Positions 1 through 10,735 of a DNA stretch of 64,000 bases are shown piece after piece. Origin of the DNA: Brienomyrus brachyistius (Eukaryota > Chordata > Actinopteri > Osteoglossiformes > Mormyridae); contig NC_064544.1 of NCBI RefSeq assembly GCF_023856365.1, forward strand, positions 24,156,399-24,220,398, written 5' to 3'. Positions within the stretch are counted from its first letter, which is position 1. The number at the start of each line of letters is the position of its first letter. The notes under the pieces are model-generated. The model saw only the letters and a list, made by a program, of their open reading frames with translations. It searched no databases and was not told the DNA's origin. Both the position numbers and the translations under genes were made by a program.

Positions 1-642
1 ATAATCAGACCTCAGAAACAGCATTGTACTTGTTATAGTTTAGTTGCCATGGAGTCCATGGAGACAAATGGAAAGCCTCCAATTCCTGCTGTCAGGTTTC
101 CCTGATGGCATCCTGACTCCATAATGATGCAGTGCATTGTCATTGGTGGAGATTTATATCTCTCAGACGAATTACAGCCAATCAACAAGAAGTAAGCAAA
201 AGGGGAATTTTATATGCATTACCTTTAACACTTACCATTCATTTGATCACATACTGACCTTTCAGAATCTGTTCAATTCAGTATATAATAGTATGGGTCA
301 TACAATGAAAACAAGTAATGTAATATACAAGTAGAGAAAATATAGGGTTTTTAGAAGATAAATACATTACACTATGTCCATTTTTTCTATTATTCAGTCT
401 CTTTATTTTAGCACAAATTTTTAAGATATTAATTGTAAACCAATCTGTAAATAAGAAAATCTGAGTGAAAAATAGATTTTAAAATATTTATTTAGTAAAA
501 AAAAGTTACTGCTCCCAAATGAAAGGGAAATCACGTCTGTGGCAGTTTATCCTGCAGCACTGAGAGCCTCTGGAATACATCAGCATCCCACAGTACTACG
601 GATGATCCCAGCCCCCTGCTGGAAGATTTCAGTCTAGCTGGG
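1..642. other. No gene seen; AT-rich unique sequence
   Basis: No coding region, RNA gene or mobile element is recognisable. The stretch is AT-rich with short A and T runs around 480-510. The one open frame (137-334, 65 codons) has no recognisable motif and is of a length expected by chance. Confidence 0.6.
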
Positions 643-867
643 GTTTCATTAGGCCGGTCTGAAATTTTGAGTGTTACTGGAGTTTCACTACACCAGTCTG
701 AAGCTTTGAGTCTCTCTGAGGTTTCACTACACCATTCTGAAGCTTTGAGTCTCTCTGAGGTTTCACTACACCAGTCTGAAGCTTTGAGTCTCTCTGAGGT
801 TTCACTACACCAGTCTGAAGCTTTGAGTCTCTCTGAGGTTTCACTACACCAGTCTGGAGCTTTGCGT
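643..867. repeat. 39-bp tandem repeat, about 5.8 copies
   Basis: Units start at 643, 682, 721, 760, 799 and 838, exactly 39 bp apart; the first is diverged and the last is cut short. Because 39 is a multiple of three and the unit has no stop in one frame on each strand, both strands carry spurious open frames. The plus strand reads a 13-residue repeat (VSLHQSEALSLSE) and the minus strand KLQTGVVKPQRDS. I call it a minisatellite, not an exon: the flanks lose the frame quickly and no domain is recognisable. Confidence 0.9.
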
Positions 868-2793
868 TGCCCTGTTCTGCTGCCATACTCATTGTCTTAT
901 GGGTCACTTTGTTGCTGCATGTCCCACGCTCACTTCAGTTTATCGACCAATGGGATTGCTTCCTCCTGTAGCACTTTCTGACACTGCATAGAATTCACGG
1001 TTCCCTTAATGGAAGCACATCATGACCTCATTCACGACCCTGACACTACCACCCCAAGCCTTGCTCTGGATATAAGGTCTAACTGAGGAACCCAGCGTTT
1101 GGTTTTTATTCAGATGTTGAGGGCCCATGGCCACCACCATGTACCACTTTGAAAGGAGAATTGTACTAAACCAGTAAGGTATCATTCACATGGGTTATTA
1201 CCATTGATGGCTTCACACTGTTGGTAACAGCCAAAATTAGTCATTTATATTGTGAAGTGCTGACCCAAATCAGGCCAGACTGTTACTTTGGTATTTATAC
1301 AGCTGGCAATAATTGCCATTGTATTTGTGTTGGAGTGAGGGGGATAACTTTTTCACACCTGAAATGTGCATGTGTAATTAACACAACTGTACGCCAAGCA
1401 CCTGGTGCTCCTTTCTTTGCATTTGAAAATGCAGAAAAACTGCTGGAAATATAGTAAAGGGGACAGGGATTTGCCCAGCATCCTTTGCACTATCAAGCCA
1501 CTCAGAATGAGGGCATTTGCCATTTGACAGCAGCACTGTCCTTCATGTCTTTCAATCTGCTTTCAGCATTTATAGACAGTGCATTGCTGAGGGTCCTCAG
1601 ACAGGCGGCATTGCAGCAGAGGAAGCAGGTGCTATTGTTTGTGCTGTACCCCAAGGTGAAACCGTGATAATTGCTCACATGAGACGTGATTGACCTTTGT
1701 AACTGCGGTCTATGTTACTCTCTCCACAGCTCAATGTGGTGTCCTTTGCCATCTGTTGTTTTTACTGTAATGCACACTTTATATAATTTATAAGGATATC
1801 ACCCCATAAGTGAAATTGCATCCTTATGTGCAAGAAATACCCCCATGACCTCAATTATTAGTAAAGTTTCCAAATTGGGTGATAATGATAATGTGTGTGT
1901 CGTTTTCAACATATAAAAATAACGACTTGCATGTGCTGAATGGTTAGCAAACCCTCGGCACTTGCAGGAAATTCGGCATTCTGGATCATAAATGGCATCT
2001 TTTCACTCGGTTTCACAGACACTGTCAAGTGCAGCCCCCTCGTCATGATCGTCGTGATTGGCTTCCGTGAGGTGTCTGACTACACGTGCGTCCCAGCTTT
2101 GAGGAAAGCCAGACCCCCTGGGACCAAGTTTCCGTTCGGGGGTCACCTGCAAAGACATCCCATCAAGCGCCTCTGAAAACAAAATTTGCTCACGGGAATC
2201 AAAACAAACAAGCAAATGGGGAAAATATTTCTGCGCCTCTGCTAAATGATCCTGCAAAGGTGCCCAAATGCTCTTTGATTCGGCAGATAAAAGCACACTG
2301 TAAATATAACTGCGTCTATTTGCTGGTTAAATGAACCAACTTAAGTAGAGTTTCGCACAGAAATACAGCTATTTAAATCAGACTGCCTGCTATGCCGCAT
2401 CTTTTGGAGGGGTCTTCTATCTCCCTGCAGCCCCCACATCCTTGATAGTATCATTCCAGCCAGCCAGCGTTCCGGGTTAGTAAGAAACATCCGGAGAGAA
2501 AATTAAAACCGCCATGGTCACGTGGTGCAGTGTGACAACAGCAGAAATAAGCAACCGTGTAAAGGCCATATTGCCAAAGACTCACTCCTCCAAAAATATC
2601 AAAGGGGCCAAATCCATCACGGCCCTATATTTTATCATAGCAAAATGGGATTACCACATTGTCTGGGATTTAATTGATCGTATGCAATTACCTGGGAACA
2701 GAATAATAACAGAAACTAACAGCGACCACAGTTACTATTAAGGCACTCGGATGGGCTTGTCCACTAGCCCAGAAATGTGAGTGATAGTGATTA
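868..2793. other. No gene seen; unique sequence
   Basis: About 1.9 kb with no recognisable gene or element. Open frames on both strands overlap each other (for example 1940-2176 plus and 2003-2296 minus) and none exceeds 97 codons. That is the pattern of non-coding DNA. Confidence 0.55.
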
Positions 2794-3240
2794 CAAATGA
2801 CACATCATGACAATATCAAAGTGCTCATGTGGGCATGCCCAACTGTCAACAAGTCACAACAAGCACAAATGACTCATCATGGCAATATTAAGGTGCTTGG
2901 ATGGGTGTGTCTGCCAGCCCAGAGACAAAAGTCACAGCAAGCACAAATGGCACATCATAGTGATATCAAAATACTCGCATGGGTGTTCCACGCTGGTCCA
3001 GAGACATGAGTCACAGCAAGCACAAATGGCACATCAGGGCAATATAAGAATGCTTGGATGGACATGGCCACAGGCCCACAGACACGAGTCACAGTGAACA
3101 CAAGCAGCACATCATGGTGATATCAAAGTGCTCCGACGGGCATGGCCACAGGCCCACAGACACGAGTCACAGTGAGCACAACCAGCATATCATGGTGAAA
3201 TCAGTGTGCTCGGATGGTCGTGCCCGCCGACCTACAGAGT
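2794..3240. repeat. 78-bp tandem repeat, about 5.7 diverged copies
   Basis: The phrase CAAATGGCACATCATGG and its variants recur with spacings of 72, 78, 79, 78 and 78 bp. Each unit also carries GTGCTCGGATGG-like and AGTCACAGCAAGCACAA-like segments. A 78-bp unit is 26 codons, so short frames such as 2797-3009 read a 26-residue repeat. The indels (72, 79) break any common frame, which argues against translation. Confidence 0.88.
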
Positions 3241-4658
3241 GTCGTTTGGATAGACATGCTCGCTACTCGTAGCTGTGCATTTAGCATGGGAGTCTCACCT
3301 CTATATGAGGCGGAGCCCCAGTGCGATGAGGTAGGAGGGCACGCTTTGGTATTCCATCCCACATGTTAAATCTGACAGTGTGCTGTACAAGGTTTTGAAT
3401 CTGAAAAAAACATGAAGGGATATCTGCTCCCTGCACAGCAGCAAGGGCTGGCTGGCTTCAGCATGCGCACAAGCCTCCCTATTCATCCCTACATTATGGG
3501 CTGCAATAGGGCTTTCTCTGCACCCACAGCCCAGGGGGAGAGTATGCAAATGAGCTCTGACAGAAGGCATTTGATATGCTAAAGGTCTCCGTTAAAAGGC
3601 ATTAACTCCGGCAGGTGTTCCTCTGAGTGTGACAAGGGCTGGGTGGGTGGAAGGGAGGGGGCGGAAGTCAGACACAAGTCAGAGGGGTGGAAAAGGTACA
3701 TTCCACCTGTTCGGAATGGCTGACTACACGGAGGGGGGTGGGGTGGACCATATCAAGTTTAAGTAGCACACCTCAATTAGTAATACCAAACATTCACATA
3801 CTCATGTGGCACTGCTGTGGGCTGGAACAAGGGGCATTTGGGAACTAGTATGGCCACGTGACATCCTGGAAGGTCACACTGGCAGCTGGGGGACATTCAG
3901 CTGATCTTCGAGACATACCACATGCCCAGACCGTTTACATTCAAAGAGAAAAAAACAAAAAAAAAGTCCTGTTACAGTTATAGTGTTACAGAGGGTCTGT
4001 AGGGCTGATGAGTGAGTATTAAAAGTGACACTTTGGAATAATTAACAATTTTGGGACATGGTGTTTCTCAAGCGGGGTAAAGTAGGATGTAATCGCTCTC
4101 CTGCAGCCATAGACTAATCCCCAGGCATGTTGTGCACTTGTAAAACACTCTATTTACAAATATATTACATGCAAGACAACAACAGCCAGGGAAAAGATCA
4201 CTACAGGCCTGTGAGATAGACATGCATGCATGTGAATGGAGTATGATCCATGGCCCAGAAAAGCACGTCTGTTACAGCACAGCAGTTCTGGGAGGGACAG
4301 TCAGCCTCACAGATATCCAAACCCCAGGGATGGGGGGGCTGACACACCACCCTCCAGTCTAACCCCGCTGTCCCCATACCGCCCCCTGTTGCCTGTCTCC
4401 TGTCGTGACTGTGGATGCCAATGTCCCATTGGGTCTCCAGCGCAGCACTGGGCTTCCATTGATGGCTTTCTGGTCATGTGACCCAGGTGGGTCCTGTGCA
4501 CGCTTAGTCTTAACGTTCCTGTTGTATCGCCACTATGCTTATAGTCAGAGCGGCCAAGCTACAGACCAGCATGGGCCGCTGGAGTAATCACAGCCCATCT
4601 TTGATAAAGGATGCAAGCTCTTCAAGGGCGATCTGCACACACACTTATTTATTTCATT
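3241..4658. other. No gene seen; unique sequence with a G-rich stretch
   Basis: No gene is recognisable. Positions 3630-3750 are G-rich with several GGGG runs. Overlapping open frames near 4236-4587 on both strands are short and share no recognisable domain. Confidence 0.5.
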
Positions 4659-4713
4659 ATTCTCTCTCTCGCTTTCTCTCTCTCTTTCTCTCTCCCTCTC
4701 TTTCTCCCTCTGA
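4659..4713. repeat. Pyrimidine (CT/CTTT) microsatellite
   Basis: An almost pure C/T tract built from imperfect CT and CTTT repeats. It creates low-complexity serine/leucine frames on the plus strand and glutamate/arginine frames on the minus strand, which are artefacts of the repeat. Confidence 0.9.
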
Positions 4714-5975
4714 TGCAATCTTCCCCATTGCGGGCGGTGGATTTGCTTGGAGGCACACGGCCCCATTCAAGGGCACAGAGCCGGCATCACCAGGCACACG
4801 GAGGAATGCTGAAGCGGCACCCCCTCTCCACCCCCGCGGAGGGCGCCGAGGAGCTGAGGCTGCAGAATGAGGGGGTGGGGGGAGCCAGATGTCACCTCTC
4901 CCTCTTCCTGTTTTTTTCCTGTGTCATATGTCACCCCGCTGCTTAGCCATGTCGAGTCCGCACTCGCCTGCCTTTTTATTCGCTCGGAGTTGCCACCTTT
5001 TCTGTCAGCCGTCACCCTGTTGCACTCTGTCCATGGCCGTCTCACTCCAAGGACATTTCCTCTCGCCTAGTTATTTATTTATCCTCACATCGTCCAGATG
5101 GTCTTCTTTAGAAATGGTAATGATGTCACTGGACTCGCAGCAAATGTCATTTCTGGCCTCTGCTGGTTGCATCTTGCACAAATACATGCAGCAGCACTCG
5201 TCATTCAAACGTTTGATCCTTATCAGGATCTATCCCAGTCCTACCATCTCCATTGCAATGCTTGTCTTTGCATCCTTAGTGATTATTAGTTCTATGGCTA
5301 TGAACATACCTTTAATACTTTTTTGCATCCATTTTACCATCTGAGTCTATTTTTGCCAATATAAAATAATCTGCCTTCAAAAGAAGTTTGCGAACATATG
5401 AATGTTACGATGTAGTCTGCCATGTTATCCATTTTTAATATCACTGAGAAGCTGAGTTTCCCATTACATGGCTGCATGGTTTACGTGCAAATATGAGATT
5501 GATATGAGACTGTATGACACTGTAAAGAAGTCATGCCTCAAAATGGGACCTTTGGTGTTTTCTTCACTGTTAATAAACTAGGAGAAGTGGCCTGTTTGCA
5601 CTTGCTCAATCATAGCATAAAAATTAAACAACTATAAATATTTAAGGGAAGATGAGATGATGACTACATACATATTAATAGCAGGAAAAGTCAGCTTGAG
5701 GGAGGGAGAGTCACACATTTAAACAAACCCGAGGATCACAGCAGCCAATTGCAGGAGACCCCAGAGCAGGCGATGTGACCTAATGCTGAGATGATCATAT
5801 CTGAATCCCCCAGCTCTCAGCAAGCTCTTGCCCCCCCTTCCCAGGAGATGAACTCAGGAACAGATCCAGTGTGTGAGCTGTAGGTCAGCGTCTGCCACTG
5901 GGGAGGGTCAGGTTGGCAGACCAGCCTGTACCTTTAATATCTCACTCACCCATCCATCTCACTTTTTCTCAGAAA
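4714..5975. other. No gene seen; mixed-composition sequence
   Basis: The first 250 bp are GC-rich, the rest is ordinary. The 151-codon frame at 4889-5344 is biased to serine, leucine and phenylalanine and overlaps open frames in other phases. It shows no recognisable domain and is probably chance. Confidence 0.45.
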
Positions 5976-6035
5976 CAGTATCTTAGATAATCTGGTCTTT
6001 AGAATCAGTATCTCAGATCACCTGGTCTTCAGAAG
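5976..6035. repeat. Two-copy 30-bp tandem duplication
   Basis: CAGTATCTTAGAT at 5976 and CAGTATCTCAGAT at 6006 begin two 30-bp units that share the CTGGTCTT and AGAA segments. It is a small local duplication with no evident function. Confidence 0.75.
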
Positions 6036-6588
6036 GTTGATGCTCGATTGGGTTTTTTAATTTTACTGGATGAATAAGAATGATTGTTCTACATGCTACT
6101 GAAATAATAGCCATCCAGGATTTTATTATCTCTTCCAAAAAAAATCATGGACACATTGTTTGGATGATCGCTCTGTTAAAATATCAAGCCGACTAATGAG
6201 AAAGTGAATGAAACAGAGACACGAGCTTCACATCACCAGCAGAGAAGCAGAGGCTGACCCTACAGCAAGCTCAGGTCCTCCTTCCAGGAGACTCCATAGC
6301 CAGACATTTTTCAGGGCAGTGATGACAACATACTGGAGGCAGCATCTCTCAAGTTCTCAGGTGACATCAAGGGACATTCCATGTTCAACAAAAACAAAGA
6401 CATCACGGTAGCCATCTGCCGAAGGGAACAGGATATGGGCGTCTGTCTCCCAGGGCCTTTGCGATTACAGGTGCACCAAACAAAATAGGGTGGGTTGAAT
6501 TGGACCCATATCCAAAACATTGCCAGTTCAAGGTCTGGGAAAATCATTCTGGTTGGTGTTTATAACTATATTTTGAATGAGAGAGAGC

Positions 6589-6700
6589 ACTTTATTAATC
6601 CTATTGAGGGAATCCCTCGCAGCAGCCCTGGAGTTGGAGGTAGGACCTTGCTTAAGGGCCCACAGACGTGTGCCGAGGCCTTCGGATCACAGTAACAGAG
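6589..6700 (+). repeat. Fragment of a dispersed fish repeat
   Basis: The segment runs from GCACTTTATTAATCC through CCCTGGAG to TTGCTTAAGGGCCC. From memory this resembles a repeat common in teleosts, and a related tail occurs near 34760-34830. The class is not certain. The 66-codon frame across it is not a gene. Confidence 0.45.
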
Positions 6701-7131
6701 GCTAAGCCCACTGGGAGGTTTGGTTTTGTCAGTGTTTAGGAGCACATTCTATCTTGAATAATTTTTGCTTCAGCAGATCATATGGATTTTGTAATTGTTC
6801 AAATCAAGGTGAAGTGAGTATATTGGCATAAAATCACACTGATACTAATCCAAATAGATAAAATAAGGTCAAGATTTTTTTTGGCATGGTTTAGCTACCA
6901 TGGAGAAAATTGCCACATTTTTCAAAAGGGACAGTGAGGGTACAAGGGCCCTGAGCGATAAACATTGACTGCGGCATGATTCATGACCTACAAGGTGGAA
7001 TATTGACACCCGAGATGAAAAGAAACCTTTGGCCAGGTAGTCACCCCCTCACATTTTGCCAGCAGGGAGATTGATATTGCAGCCATTTCCGTATCTGTAA
7101 GTTGCGTTGTTCAGACTTCACAGCGTGTCTA

Positions 7132-7132
7132 T

Positions 7133-7163
<31 letters not shown>

Positions 7164-7184
7164 GGGGGGGAAGGGGGGGGGGGG
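7132..7184. repeat. TG run joined to long poly-G tracts
   Basis: An alternating TG run is followed by 24 consecutive G (7147-7170), AA, then 12 G (7173-7184). Runs of this length can form G-quadruplexes on the plus strand and are prone to replication slippage and sequencing error, so the exact length should be treated with caution. Confidence 0.95.
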
Positions 7185-7257
7185 AGTCTACTGCGGCAAG
7201 CTGGCCCACTGTAGCCTTGAAGGAAGTGAGTCACGATTAGGTGCCACTGCATCGTCC

Positions 7258-7272
7258 GGGGGGGGGGGGGGG
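7258..7272. repeat. Poly-G tract (15 G)
   Basis: A second homopolymer of 15 G lies 73 bp after the first cluster. The two tracts together make this short interval the most G-rich on the plus strand. Confidence 0.95.
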
Positions 7273-9127
7273 CAGCTAAGTTATTTCATCCTGGTCGATA
7301 TATTTAATTTAGCTCAGTTACTGCAAACTTTCATCTAATTTGACTTCCGTCGTTTAAATCTTTATCCACTTCTATAGGTCGATATTTCACTGAAGCAATT
7401 TTGCTTTTTCTTTAAGTAATTCAAATTCGATAGCTAGCCCCAATACTGGCTGCCTTTGGTTTCAGAATTCAGCACCTTGAGTGTGTAGCTGTTTGCTCCG
7501 GCCCGCTTTGATGCCGATCTCAAAGTGGGCCCAATGCACGCAATTAGGTGCAGCCAGAGGCTGGAACATGCACTATGAAAATAGCTTCACTCAAGCAATC
7601 ACATCTCCACCTCCAGAAGATGTTCACACTTCCTGTGTTACATGTGTTACTCGGCATCTCTGGTCTACAACTATATGAAGTCTGGTTGATTCTTCCACGA
7701 CGATAGTGTTAGAATAAGGTTCTTGTTTCAAACAGAAGAGGGACCATCAGCTGAGAAATGATATGCCTGGGCCTTGTTTAATTGGCGCTTACATCAGCAA
7801 AACAAGTGCATAGCCTCGGGTGAATTCCCACAGCTCCTCTGTCTGTCTCGCTGCTCTTCATTAAGATGATCATTCCCTCGTGTATCATGACATTTCACCA
7901 CTTCATTTTTCCCCCTCCACTTAAATATGTATTATCAAGCCGAGGATATTCTCTGTGTCCTTGTTTTGTGGGTATTTTTATCAGAAAATGTGCAGGTTTT
8001 TTTGTTCAGATATTCTACAAAAACAATTTAAGTTCAAAGCTCAGTGGTGCAATAGCATGGGCTCTTCCTGACACATAAATTGGCAACAATTTGGTCACAA
8101 GTCAATTTCATTAACCAGTGTGCTACCTGCTCCCTTTTTTCGTGTTTATAAAAGGCCACCCCAGAGCAATCTTCCATTCCGGAAGCAACTTCTAATCTCT
8201 CTGGGGGGCTTCCCTCATAAAGAATAAAGCACAGGAGAACATAATCACATATGTGACATGAGCAAGTGAGAAAGCTAAACAAATCCAGCCACTTCAGCAC
8301 AAAAGATGGATGATTGCACTTTTTTTCTTTTCCTAAATAATAATTGGTTCACATTTGCATGGACTTCTGGGATAAGTGACCTCATCAGCACTTTTTCCAG
8401 TCCCCTCTGCCCCCCTTCCCCTCAGGGAGAGCAGGAGGAGGTGCAGTGGCGTGGATTCCGGCGAGCCCTCTAAAGCGCCTTAACCTTTCGAAAGAGAGAA
8501 AAGGACAGCTGCTGCATCCACAGCCACGAGCTGACAAGCTGCCGAAAGCTTCGCAACGAGACCTTTTAACGGGGCGGCGTGCTCAGGACAATGGCCGGCA
8601 TGCTGTGCCTCCTGTCCGAGCTTGGGCTGGATGAAAGGAACCAGCAGCAGAGATCACTGAGAAGAGCAGAATGAGCACTTTGGAGAGCCGGTGAACTTTG
8701 GCCAGACATAACGAACCATCATTCACAATGAACTCCTTTTTGTCCTCTACCTTTACGCTGCTCCTTCCTAGTCTAACAATCCCAAAATATTACAAGGTGG
8801 CAGCCATCCATGTGTGCATGTGTTTATTTGGATTTTCCGTGTCTTTAATTTGCGGTGAAAGCTTTAACAGACTGTGTGTAACAGGCTTGTATAATACCTG
8901 GTCTCATGCTTGGTCAGGAGCAAGTAAATTTTGGGTATTCCACACCCAAGGTGCCTGATGTGTAGTCTTTCACATATGCACGTATTTTTGATTATAAATA
9001 ATGGAGGCACAATGCTGAAGAGGTAATGCTAGATACAGAATCCATATTGCCGTGTTGTCGCAGGCCTGACCTAACCCTACCCCTGTCTGATGAATTACAC
9101 AACATTTCATATCTGGGTCACAAGTCA
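7273..9127. other. No gene seen; unique sequence
   Basis: No gene or mobile element is recognisable. Open frames are 88 codons or fewer, occur on both strands and show no recognisable domains. Confidence 0.5.
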
Positions 9128-9361
9128 CAGGTGGGTGGTGTGATGGTTAGAAAAGTTGCCTGTTCACACACCTAGGACCACCATTTCAATCTCCATCCCT
9201 GCTTCATGTTTTCCCCATAGTGTTGGACAGTCCAAAAACATGTTATGGTTAATTTCTGGTTGGTGGCCTATCCTGGGTTGTTCTCTGCCTTGTGCCTGTA
9301 GCTTCTGGGATTGGCTCAGGACCCTGCAAAGGACAAGTGAGTGCAGAAGATGGGTGGATGT
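9128..9361 (+). mobile_element. Degenerate V-SINE-type copy
   Basis: The order of segments matches the better copies in this window: GTGTGATGGTTAG (tRNA-like A box region), TTGCCT, then CAGTCCAAAAACATG, CCTATCCTGGGTTGTTC, GCTTCTGGGATTGGCTC and a GATGGGTGGATG tail. It is shorter and more diverged than the copies at 22217 and 34957, so it is an older insertion. Confidence 0.75.
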
Positions 9362-9390
9362 ATAAGCAAGAAGTAGATGGGGTTTTCTCT

Positions 9391-9581
9391 AATGAAACAA
9401 TCAATGAGGAGGGCTCTAATGAAACAACCAATGATGAGGGCTCTAATGAAATAATCAATGGAGAGGGCCATAATGAAGCATCCAATGGGGGGGGGGCTCT
9501 AGTGAAACAATCAATGGGGAAGGCTGTAATTAACCAACCTATGAGAAGGGCTCTGATGAAACAACCAATAGAATGGGGCTA
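9391..9581. repeat. 27-bp tandem repeat, 7 copies
   Basis: Units such as AATGAAACAATCAATGAGG start at 9391, 9418, 9445, 9472, 9501, 9528 and 9555. One unit is 29 bp because of a G-run expansion. 27 bp is nine codons, so a 118-codon frame (9292-9648) runs through it reading NETINEEGS-like repeats. The array starts 30 bp after the SINE tail, which may have seeded it. Confidence 0.88.
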
Positions 9582-9779
9582 CCATAGGCACAAGCTTCAA
9601 ATGACCATCAGAGGAGAATGTTATTTTTTCCTGAAATCAGTGACATGAGGAAAAGACTTCTTTAAAAAAAATAAACAAACTGAAGGAGTGAGGAGCCCCT
9701 GAAACAACCTACAGGAAGATTTTTTTCTAAATAACCAAGAAGGACCTTTCATGAATCAAGTGAAACCTCTGACAGATTA

Positions 9780-10046
9780 CAGACGCTCCTCTACTTATGA
9801 ACTTTCAGATTATGAACTTTCAGACATACAACATCCTGTCCACAACATCATTTTTTTTTCTGTGCGCCAATTCTGCCTAATATGACTTCTGGCCGCTACT
9901 CCCACCGCGCAGCAGTGTAGCGTCCCAGCATCCTAGGTCTTAATACTTGAGTATACCCTCAAAATAATGTTGAATAATGACATGAACATTTCAAATTACG
10001 AACGGCCGCTCGGAACGTATCTCATTCATAAGTAGAGGAGCGTCTG
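9780..10046. mobile_element. Non-autonomous TA-flanked DNA transposon (pogo/Tigger-like MITE)
   Basis: A 267-bp element has perfect 22-bp terminal inverted repeats (9780-9801 and 10025-10046) beginning CAGACGCTCCTCTACTTATG. TA dinucleotides flank both ends (9778-9779 and 10047-10048). CAG termini with a TA duplication are typical of pogo/Tigger-type elements in the Tc1/mariner superfamily. There is no transposase; the interior is short and holds a repeated TATGAACTTTCAGA motif. The boundaries are directly visible; the family name is an inference. Confidence 0.85.
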
Positions 10047-10434
10047 TATTAGCAACGTCCATTAAAACAGCTATTTATTTCCTGCCTCAATAATAAAGCC
10101 ATCTATGGTTCTAGTTCCACACTTCCCTGAAAAACACTCTATCAGATTCATTTAGTTACAAACACACTATTCATTTGATTGCCGTTTTTTGTTGATAAGA
10201 GACTCAATGTTTGTACAGCGTTAAACAGTGCCTAAATCATACATCCCAGGTTGGCCGGCCCGTTGCTTAACCATCTGCACAGCCTGTCTCTTGCTCGTTC
10301 TGTTTCCCCAGCCAGTCCGGCATTTCCTTCGAGTCGGCAGTAAATAAATGTATTTATTTGTGCGTGATTAATATTCTTCTCATGGCAGATCTGGTTGGCC
10401 TAGCTCTATGCCATCTGTATGGTAAGCGATCCGA
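10047..10434. other. No gene seen; unique sequence
   Basis: Ordinary sequence with no recognisable feature between the transposon and the CpG-rich patch that follows. Confidence 0.5.
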
Positions 10435-10735
10435 CCCTCCGCGCGCTGCGCCTCTACCGTGCTAGCTCGCTTTGGAGCCCTCCATGTCAGCGATAAACTG
10501 TCAGATTAACTTGTTCGGGCAACGTTTATTTTCGGCTCCCAAAGTGCTTCGGTCGCCGCTTCCGGATACGGGGCACGTGAATCTCGTGGGGCACCACAAG
10601 GCCCTGTTGCTGCTTTCGTGTCACGCAGAGGCAGTGGCGGAAACAGCGGTTTTATACGTGCGGAGGCGAGGAGGAGGCAGTGGGAGCATGGGAAGACAAA
10701 GCGAGAGAGGGAGTGAAGGAGAGAAGGAGACAACC
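10435..10735. promoter_or_regulatory. CpG-rich patch, possible small CpG island
   Basis: CpG dinucleotides are clearly more frequent here than in the flanks (for example CTCCGCGCGCTGCGCC, GGTCGCCGCTTCCGGATACG). Overlapping frames are open on both strands (99 codons plus at 10472-10771, 75 minus at 10506-10733), a common effect of GC-rich sequence. It could be a promoter, an enhancer, an exon or a recent insertion; nothing decides between these. Confidence 0.25.

Noticed and set aside
4889..5344. 151-codon plus-strand frame
   Set aside because: Biased composition, overlap with other frames and no recognisable domain.
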